Source: Anaerolineae bacterium
GTDB lineage: Bacteria > Chloroflexota > Anaerolineae > JAFGEY01
Assembly (NCBI GenBank): GCA_016931365.1
Contig: JAFGEY010000177.1
Span: forward strand, 1 to 10,925
Reading direction: 5' to 3'
Length of the DNA: 10,925 bases
Shown: piece after piece, positions 1 to 5,451 of the stretch
Numbering within the stretch: the first letter of the stretch is position 1
How the letters are laid out: each line of letters starts with the position of its first letter
Made by a program: the position numbers and the translations under genes
The notes under the pieces: generated by a model
What the model saw: the letters and a program-made list of their open reading frames with translations, nothing else
What the model was told of the DNA's origin: nothing
The model's database searches: none

Positions 1-92
1 CGATCGAGCAACTCGCGCAGCACCAGCAGCCGCAGGCAAGGCGATGGATCAGCGAGCAACAGAGCAAGCCGGGTATGTATGGCTTGGTTCAT
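1..92 (-). CDS. Start of a hypothetical protein (possible prenyltransferase/squalene-cyclase-like or HEAT-like repeat protein), cut by the window edge
   Basis: Only the first 30 codons are visible, too few for a database-style assignment. The ATG (92-90) overlaps the uvrA stop TGA (91-89) as ATGA, and a strong AGGAGG lies seven bases upstream inside the uvrA 3' end, so the start is well supported and translation is probably coupled to uvrA. The peptide begins MNQAIHTRLALLLADPSP and continues CLRLLVLRELLD. The pattern 'ADPSP..R.LVLRELLD' resembles, from memory, the N-termini of Chloroflexota alpha-helical repeat proteins annotated as prenyltransferase- or terpene-cyclase-like ('PSVRYLALRDLL'). 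That family call is inference from a few residues; a HEAT-like repeat protein would fit equally well. The gene continues beyond base 1. Confidence 0.62.
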   Translation of the reverse strand, partial: MNQAIHTRLALLLADPSPCLRLLVLRELLD

Positions 93-3000
93 CCTACTGC
101 CTCCTCGCCCTCTACGAGTGCACTGCACTCTGCAAGCACGGCACGCAAATAAGGCGCGGTGGGTGTCTGCCCGGCGGCGACCTGTTCCGGCGTGCCTTCG
201 GCGATCACATAGCCGCCCGCCGGCCCGCCGGCCGGCCCCAACTCGACCAACCAGTCGCACGCCGCCAGCAGGTGCGGGTGGTGCTCGATCACCAAAACCG
301 AATTGCGCACGCCATTGTCCCCCTCGACCAGTCGATGCAGCACGCGCACCAACTGGGCCACGTCTTCCAGGTGCAGGCCCAGCGTCGGCTCATCGAGAAT
401 GTACAACGTCGGCTCGCCCTTTTTGGTCTTGCGGCACAACTCCTGGGCGATCTTGAGCCGCTGCGCCTCGCCGCCAGAAAGCGCATAGCCGGGCTGGCGC
501 AAGGTCAGGTAGCCCAGGCCGACCTCGCGGGCCACACCCAGCGGGCGGGCCAGCCGCTCGACATCGCCAAACAGGTCACATATCTGGTCGATGGTCAGCC
601 CGAACAGGTCGGGCAGGGCCACACCGTGCAGGCGCACCGCCCACGCCTCCGGTCGGCAGCCCGTGCCCCGGCAGGCCTCGCACGTCTCAAATACATCGGG
701 CAAAAAGCCCATCTCGATGCGCGTCAATCCACTGCCGCCGCATACCGAGCAGCGCTGCCCCAGCGCATCGGCGTCGAGGCCAAGCGCCTGGGCGTCTTCG
801 CTCTCGGCGTAGAGGGCGTAAATCGCATCATTGAGACCGAGGAAATTGGCCGGGCTGTAGATGCCGCGCCGGGTCTGATCGACGACGATCACCCGCCCCG
901 GCGCGTTCTCGATAGCCCGGTGCGCGCCCGGCTCGACGTTTTCATAAGCCACCGAGGTGGTCTGTTTTTTGGGAGCCAGGGCCAGGCCCAGTGTGTCGAT
1001 CAACAGCGTGCTCTTGCCCGAACCGGAGACGCCGCACAGCCCGACCAGCGCGTCCAGCGGTAGCGAGACATCAACGTTTTTCAAGTTGTTTCCACATGCG
1101 CCCCGGACATGCATCCAATGGGCCGGAGATCGCCGCGATGGAATCGCCGGGCGGCACTCGCCGCGCAGCCAGCGCGCCGTGGCCGTCGACTGTTGGGCGA
1201 CCTCTGCCGGCGTGCCCTGAGCGACGATCTCGCCGCCGGCCGCGCCCGCCCCCGGTCCCACGTCGATCAAATAATCGGCGGCGCGGATCACCTCCGGGTC
1301 GTGCTCGACGACGATAACTGTATTGGCCGACGTGCTCTGCGGGCTGCCGCGCAGCTCAGTCAATGCTTCGACCAGCGCATCGACCTCCGAGGGGTGCAGG
1401 CCGCGCGTCGGTTCGTCGAGCAGCACAGTCAGCGAGGTCAGGCCGCTGCCAAGCAACCCGGCCAACGACAGACGCTGCGCCTCTCCCGCCGACACGGTCG
1501 ACGCAGGCCGATCGAGGTGCATATAGCCCACACCGACGCGCAGCAAAAAGTGCAGCCGGCGCAGACAGGTGTGCAGGCTGGATTGGACAAGTTCCAGCCC
1601 CTCCTCTTTCCCCCCCGCATGCGGGGGGGATGAAAAGGGGGGCGTCTCCACCCGTGAGAGGGAGGACAAAACCTCATACAACCCGGACAGTGGCATCGTG
1701 CTCAGGCCGGGCAGGTTGTGCCCGCCCAGCGATACTGCCGCGTATTCGGGACGCAGCTTGCCGCCGCTGCAGCCGGGACAGATCTGCGTATCGGTATAGG
1801 TGCCGCCGACATCCCAGTCGCCGATCCAGCCGAAAAAGCCGGGAAACGAGGCCATATAGTCGCGCGTGCGCCCGTTTCTGCTCTCGGAATGCACAGGCAT
1901 CAGCGACGGATCACCAAAGAGGAAGGCCCGCTGCGCCTCCGACGCCAGCTCGTTCCAGGGCGTCGCGGTCGGATCAAAGCCATATTTAGCGGCAAGCGCC
2001 TGCACCTGATCATAACCTCCGTTGAATGGCTTGCACAGGTAGCCCTTGGGGAAAAAACCGGGCGAGTACATCGCCCCGCCACACAAGGGCAGTTCAGGAT
2101 GGACGATCAGCTTGTCTGGATTGGGCTTGCGCAGCGTGCCCACGCCGTTGCAAACCGTACAGGCGGCGGCGTAATGCGTCGGCTGAAAGTGGCGTGGGCG
2201 AGCGACCGGCGCCGCCGCTCCGCAGTGGGCGCAGTGCCACCCATCCTGGCGGCGCTCCATCATTGCTCCGCAGTTCAGGCAACGCCGCTCGCCGATCCAG
2301 GCCAGCAGGACGGCCACGTGATGCGAAAGCTCAGTCACCGTGCCCACCGTCGCCCGGCGCGCATGCAGCCCGCGTGTCGACCCGACGGCCATGACCACGC
2401 CTAACCCGCTCACCGCATCAACCGGGGCCTCCGGTCCTTCGTGCGTGCCTTGCCGCTCGTACATTGACAGGCTCTCCAGAAAACGCCGCCGCGCCTCGGC
2501 CTCCAGCACGTCACCCACCAGACTCGACTTGCCCGAACCCGACACGCCGGTGACGACAGTTAACGCGCCTTTGGGAAAGTCAACATCCACATTTTTCAGG
2601 TTGTTGGCGCGTGCGTTACGAATCGAGATCGATGAATTGCGAATTGCAAATTGCAAACCATCCTGCGCTGGCGCTTTATCATTTGCAATTTGCGATTTGC
2701 GATTTGGAATGATTCGGTCTTCCTCGCGCAGCGCTCGACCCGTCAGCGATCTTTCCGCTTCTAGCAGTCCATCCGGCGGTCCAGCGTAGAGCAGTTGACC
2801 GCCCTTTGGCCCGGCTCCCGGCCCCAGGTCGATCACCCAGTCGGCGGCGCGGATCACATCGGTGTTGTGCTCGACCACCACAACGGTTGCCCCGCTGCAC
2901 ACCAGCCGGTCGAGCACCACCAGCAGGCCGGACAAGTCTTTGGGGTGCAGTCCGGTCGATGGTTCGTCCAAGACAAGCACGCTGTCCGACAGGTTGCGTT

Positions 3001-5215
3001 TGCCGAGAAATTTGGCCAGCTTGACCCGCTGCGCTTCGCCGCCGGAGAGGGTGGGCGACGGCTGTCCCAAGTGCAGGTAGCCCAGACCGATGTCGCGCAG
3101 GGCGCGCAGGATGTGCCGCGCCGTGTGTCGATGTTTATCCGGCAGGCGATCGTCGTGCAGCAGCAGCCGGGCCACCTCGCCGATGCTCAGATCGTACAGA
3201 TCGGCAACCGAGAGCCAGCGCGGATTTTCCGAATCGGGCGACTCAAACTGCACCGTCGCCGCCAGCACCTGGTCGGAAAAGCGCAACCCATCGCAATCAG
3301 CGCAGGGAATCCAGGTCGAAGGCAGGTAGCGCATGCGCACCTCGACCGCGCCGATCCCCTTGCAGGTCGGACACGCACCCTCCGGGCGGTTGAACGAAAA
3401 GTGCGCGGGCGAAAGCCCGGTCCGCGCGGCCCAAAAGTCGCGGATCACATCGGACAGCTTGGTATAAGTAGCCGGATTGGAGCGTGGGTTGCGCCCGATG
3501 GGGCTTTGATCGACTAGCACCGGTTTGGGAGTTTGGGCCACAGAGGTCACAGAAAGCACAGAGTTTCTATTTTCTTTCTCTGTGTCCTCTGTGTCCTCTG
3601 TGGTTGTTATCGCGATCTCGCGACAGCCAACCGCCCGCCCCGCCAGCAAGGACGGCGTCAGCACCTCTTCGACCAGGGTGCTCTTGCCCGAGCCGGACAC
3701 GCCGGCGATCACGTTCAGCCGTCCCAGAGCGATGGGCACGTCAATACCCTGCAAATTTCTGGAATTCGCGCCGCGTAGCGTCAAAAATCGCTCCGGTGCG
3801 GGACGTGGCTGGGGTGTCTGCACTCGCTCGCGCAGGCTGAAATAGCGCCCGCTGTGCGTGTCGGCCTGCCAGAGTTCGTCGGGCGTGCCTTCAAACACAA
3901 CCTCGCCGCCTTTGCCGCCCGCGCCGGGGCCGAGGTCGATTGCCCGGTCGGCGGCAGCGGCAGCCACGCGGTCGTGCTCGACAAACACTACCGGCCCCAG
4001 CAGGTCACGGAAAGTCGGGATCAGCCGCGCCACGTCGGCGGGATGCTGGCCGATGGTCGGCTCGTCGAGGACGTGGAGCATGTCCTCAAGGCGGCTGGTG
4101 AGGATCACCGCCAGACGCACGCGTTGCGACTCACCGCGCGACAGGGTCGGCGTAGAGCGATCCAGCGCGATGTAGCCCAAGCCGACGCGGTAGAGTGCTT
4201 CCAGGCGGCGGGTAATTTCCGCTCGCAACCGGCGGGTTGCGAGTAGTCCGCCGGCTGCGGTAGGCACATCGACGCGGGCAAACAGGTCGCGCGCGTCCTC
4301 CACCGACAGGGACAGTAGCTCGGGCAGGCGCAGACCGCCCCAGCGCGTCGATGCGGCCTCGGGGTGCAGGCCGGTGCCGGCGCACTCCGGGCAGCCTTCA
4401 CCTTTGCAAGTTGGGCAGGGAGTGTGGAAATGAGTGGGTTCCAGGGGAGAAAACCAGGTTCCGCACCCGGCGCACACCGGCGCACGGGAGTAGATCACGG
4501 AGGCACGTGTTGCCTGGTGCGCCCCTACCATCTGCTCAATAACGACAGCATGGGCACCAAGCGACCAGGCGCGCCTTACCGCCGCGCGAGCCTCTGTTGC
4601 CGGGACAGCGCCTTCCCAGGCAGCGATCTCGATCTCTACATCGTGCGGCGCGGCGGGGTCGAGCGGCTGGCCGTCCCACTGCTGGCCGTCGATGCGTAGC
4701 GCGGCCGGATCGAATTCATCGGCCAGCAGGCGCAGCAAGGTGCGGTGACTGCCCCGCACGCCGCGCAGCAGGGGTGCATAAAGCGCGAGTGAGCCGCACG
4801 TGCTCTGCGCCGCGACTCGCTCGACGATCTCGTCTTCGCTCAGCACGATGAGGCTTGCGCCGCAGTAAGCGCAGCGACGTTCGCCAAAGCGTGCGTAAAG
4901 CAACCGGAAAAAGGGGTGTAAACCGGAGGCCGAGGCCAGTGTCGAGCCGGGGTTGCGATTGAGCAGGTTTTGCCCTACCGCCACCGCCGGGCCGACACCA
5001 TCAATCGACTCGACGTGGGCCGGAGCAAGCCCAAGCCCGCCACCGACGTGAAAGACTTCCAAGAACCGGCGGCGGGCTTCGTGATAGAGCGTGTCGAACA
5101 CGAGCGAGGTCTTGCCCGACCCAGACACGCCAGTGACAACGGTCAGTCCAGCGCCGATCTCGACATCGACATTTTTGAGGTTGTGTTCGCGTGCCCCTTT
5201 GATATGGATGTGCAT
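89..5215 (-). CDS. Giant tandem UvrA-like ABC ATPase (two fused UvrA units, four nucleotide-binding halves)
   Basis: About 1,708 residues, against roughly 940 for ordinary UvrA. UvrA is the damage-recognition ATPase of nucleotide excision repair and works as a dimer. Four intact Walker A motifs (GVSGSGKT/S) start near residues 29, 505, 890 and 1395. ABC signatures start near 358 (LSRGESQR), 723 (LSGGEAQR), 1241 (VSAGEAQR) and 1579 (LSGGEAQR), and each half ends with a DEP Walker B and an EH switch. Zinc-type CxxC pairs occur throughout (about 115/118 with 248/251, and CPTC, CADC, CSVC, CEAC). Unit 1 has a UvrB-binding-like stretch (about 119-247, 'APLLRG') but no insertion domain; unit 2 is the reverse. 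An in-frame GTG at 5221 is rejected because AGGAG (5225-5221) overlaps it, while it sits five bases before the ATG at 5215. Three palindromic repeats are translated in frame. Excision repair is likely but unproven; drug or DNA-adduct resistance is an alternative, as for some UvrB-independent UvrA paralogues. Confidence 0.93.
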   Translation of the reverse strand: MHIHIKGAREHNLKNVDVEIGAGLTVVTGVSGSGKTSLVFDTLYHEARRRFLEVFHVGGGLGLAPAHVESIDGVGPAVAVGQNLLNRNPGSTLASASGLHPFFRLLYARFGERRCAYCGASLIVLSEDEIVERVAAQSTCGSLALYAPLLRGVRGSHRTLLRLLADEFDPAALRIDGQQWDGQPLDPAAPHDVEIEIAAWEGAVPATEARAAVRRAWSLGAHAVVIEQMVGAHQATRASVIYSRAPVCAGCGTWFSPLEPTHFHTPCPTCKGEGCPECAGTGLHPEAASTRWGGLRLPELLSLSVEDARDLFARVDVPTAAGGLLATRRLRAEITRRLEALYRVGLGYIALDRSTPTLSRGESQRVRLAVILTSRLEDMLHVLDEPTIGQHPADVARLIPTFRDLLGPVVFVEHDRVAAAAADRAIDLGPGAGGKGGEVVFEGTPDELWQADTHSGRYFSLRERVQTPQPRPAPERFLTLRGANSRNLQGIDVPIALGRLNVIAGVSGSGKSTLVEEVLTPSLLAGRAVGCREIAITTTEDTEDTEKENRNSVLSVTSVAQTPKPVLVDQSPIGRNPRSNPATYTKLSDVIRDFWAARTGLSPAHFSFNRPEGACPTCKGIGAVEVRMRYLPSTWIPCADCDGLRFSDQVLAATVQFESPDSENPRWLSVADLYDLSIGEVARLLLHDDRLPDKHRHTARHILRALRDIGLGYLHLGQPSPTLSGGEAQRVKLAKFLGKRNLSDSVLVLDEPSTGLHPKDLSGLLVVLDRLVCSGATVVVVEHNTDVIRAADWVIDLGPGAGPKGGQLLYAGPPDGLLEAERSLTGRALREEDRIIPNRKSQIANDKAPAQDGLQFAIRNSSISIRNARANNLKNVDVDFPKGALTVVTGVSGSGKSSLVGDVLEAEARRRFLESLSMYERQGTHEGPEAPVDAVSGLGVVMAVGSTRGLHARRATVGTVTELSHHVAVLLAWIGERRCLNCGAMMERRQDGWHCAHCGAAAPVARPRHFQPTHYAAACTVCNGVGTLRKPNPDKLIVHPELPLCGGAMYSPGFFPKGYLCKPFNGGYDQVQALAAKYGFDPTATPWNELASEAQRAFLFGDPSLMPVHSESRNGRTRDYMASFPGFFGWIGDWDVGGTYTDTQICPGCSGGKLRPEYAAVSLGGHNLPGLSTMPLSGLYEVLSSLSRVETPPFSSPPHAGGKEEGLELVQSSLHTCLRRLHFLLRVGVGYMHLDRPASTVSAGEAQRLSLAGLLGSGLTSLTVLLDEPTRGLHPSEVDALVEALTELRGSPQSTSANTVIVVEHDPEVIRAADYLIDVGPGAGAAGGEIVAQGTPAEVAQQSTATARWLRGECRPAIPSRRSPAHWMHVRGACGNNLKNVDVSLPLDALVGLCGVSGSGKSTLLIDTLGLALAPKKQTTSVAYENVEPGAHRAIENAPGRVIVVDQTRRGIYSPANFLGLNDAIYALYAESEDAQALGLDADALGQRCSVCGGSGLTRIEMGFLPDVFETCEACRGTGCRPEAWAVRLHGVALPDLFGLTIDQICDLFGDVERLARPLGVAREVGLGYLTLRQPGYALSGGEAQRLKIAQELCRKTKKGEPTLYILDEPTLGLHLEDVAQLVRVLHRLVEGDNGVRNSVLVIEHHPHLLAACDWLVELGPAGGPAGGYVIAEGTPEQVAAGQTPTAPYLRAVLAECSALVEGEEAVG
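1599..1642. repeat. GC-rich palindrome inserted in frame in uvrA
   Basis: Bases 1609-1630 form a perfect 22-bp palindrome: T, seven C, GC, AT, GC, seven G, A. C-rich and G-rich flanks (CCCCTCCTCTT and TGAAAAGGGGGG) extend it imperfectly. On the coding strand it reads as VETPPFSSPPHAGGKEEG, near residues 1190-1210 of the protein. It lies between the insertion-domain/'PLSGLYEVL' stretch and the 'LRRLHFLLRVGVGY' helix before the third ABC signature. Proline- and glycine-rich sequence is alien to this part of UvrA. Palindromes of this kind (ccccGCATGCgggg) are familiar to me as dispersed intergenic repeats in environmental bacteria. Confidence 0.8.
2634..2705. repeat. AT-rich inverted repeat inserted in frame in uvrA, between the two UvrA units
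   Basis: Two 24-base arms (2634-2657 and 2682-2705) match as an inverted repeat at 20 of 24 positions. Each consists of short tandem units such as GAATTGC and CAAATTGCAAA. The 24-base centre is GC-rich. Translated on the coding strand, the element gives NRKSQIANDKAPAQ and then DGLQFAIRNS. It falls exactly in the linker joining the end of the second ATPase half ('GRALREED') to the start of the third ('SISIRNARANNLKNV'). Its base composition is far from the GC-rich surroundings. 'QFAIRNS'-type peptides are typical translations of a widespread dispersed repeat. Confidence 0.82.
3538..3603. repeat. CACAGAGG-type inverted repeat inserted in frame in uvrA
   Basis: Arms 3538-3563 and 3578-3603 (26 bases each) match as an inverted repeat at 22 of 26 positions, around a 14-base T-rich loop. 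Each arm is built of short CACAGAG(G) units. On the coding strand it encodes TTTEDTEDTEKENRNS followed by VLSVTSVA. It sits between the second Walker A helix and the conserved 'VLVDQSPIGRNPRSNP' segment, a loop of variable length in UvrA. The unit is one I know as a common intergenic repeat in environmental genomes. The reading frame is preserved on both sides. Confidence 0.85.
4222..4243. repeat. Short perfect hairpin within uvrA
   Basis: CTCGCAACC (4222-4230) and GGTTGCGAG (4235-4243) form a 9-bp perfect stem with a 4-base loop. It lies in the coding region for residues about 325-333 ('LLATRRLRAE'), just ahead of the conserved 'LEALYRVGLGYIALD' stretch. It could be a remnant of another small palindromic element or chance structure in GC-rich coding DNA. 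Confidence 0.35.
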
Positions 5216-5243
5216 ACCCACTCCTGACTATGCGATATGCTCG

Positions 5244-5252
5244 ATCTTAGCA
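5244..5252 (-). promoter_or_regulatory. Weak candidate extended -10 element for uvrA
   Basis: On the minus strand the bases read TGCTAAGAT, an extended -10 pattern (TG-N-TAAGAT, 4 of 6 to the consensus hexamer). It would place the transcription start about 20 bases before the ATG at 5215, with the AGGAG ribosome binding site (5225-5221) in between. No convincing -35 hexamer is found at the usual spacing, so this is only a candidate. The 236-bp gap from the kinase gene does suggest that uvrA has its own promoter. Confidence 0.22.
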
Positions 5253-5342
5253 CGGGTATATGTCAGATCCCGTCATCATTGGGTCGCAAAGTGGCAAGAA
5301 ATAGAACAGGCGTTTCCTATCCCGAATAAATCGGAACTGAAT

Positions 5343-5361
5343 GCGGATGCGTTGCATCCGC
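5343..5361. repeat. Perfect 8-bp hairpin between the kinase gene and uvrA
   Basis: GCGGATGC (5343-5350) and GCATCCGC (5354-5361) are exact inverted repeats around GTT. No T-run follows on either strand, so it is not a classical intrinsic terminator. It may be an operator-like palindrome or a small dispersed repeat. It lies about 90 bases past the kinase stop and 128 bases before the uvrA start. Confidence 0.45.
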
Positions 5362-5395
5362 CAGTTTGTTCGCTCGGAAGAAAATTCTTGCACTG

Positions 5396-5412
5396 GCGAT
5401 GATCTCCATCGC
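5396..5412 (-). terminator. Weak candidate terminator hairpin after the histidine kinase gene
   Basis: GCGATG and CATCGC form a 6-bp stem with a 5-base loop, about 40 bases past the kinase stop codon. On the minus strand it is followed after some 12 bases by an ATTTTCTT stretch. The stem is short and the T-rich stretch is not adjacent, so termination here is uncertain. Confidence 0.2.
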
Positions 5413-5451
5413 ACAAGCAACGATCTTGGGGAATAGGCCCTTCCGCTCTCC

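Noticed and set aside
44..1063. Long plus-strand open frame of 339 codons
   Set aside because: It lies opposite the conserved fourth ATPase half of uvrA and has no family motif; such shadow frames are expected in GC-rich coding DNA.
1599..3603. uvrA as a pseudogene disrupted by repeats
   Set aside because: All insertions keep the frame, no stop or shift occurs over 1,708 codons, and all four Walker A, Walker B and switch motifs are intact.
5216..5221. GTG start for uvrA at 5221
   Set aside because: The AGGAG ribosome binding site overlaps this codon; it is correctly spaced only for the ATG at 5215.
5343..5361. Intrinsic terminator
   Set aside because: The stem is perfect but there is no following T-run on either strand, so it is listed only as a hairpin repeat.
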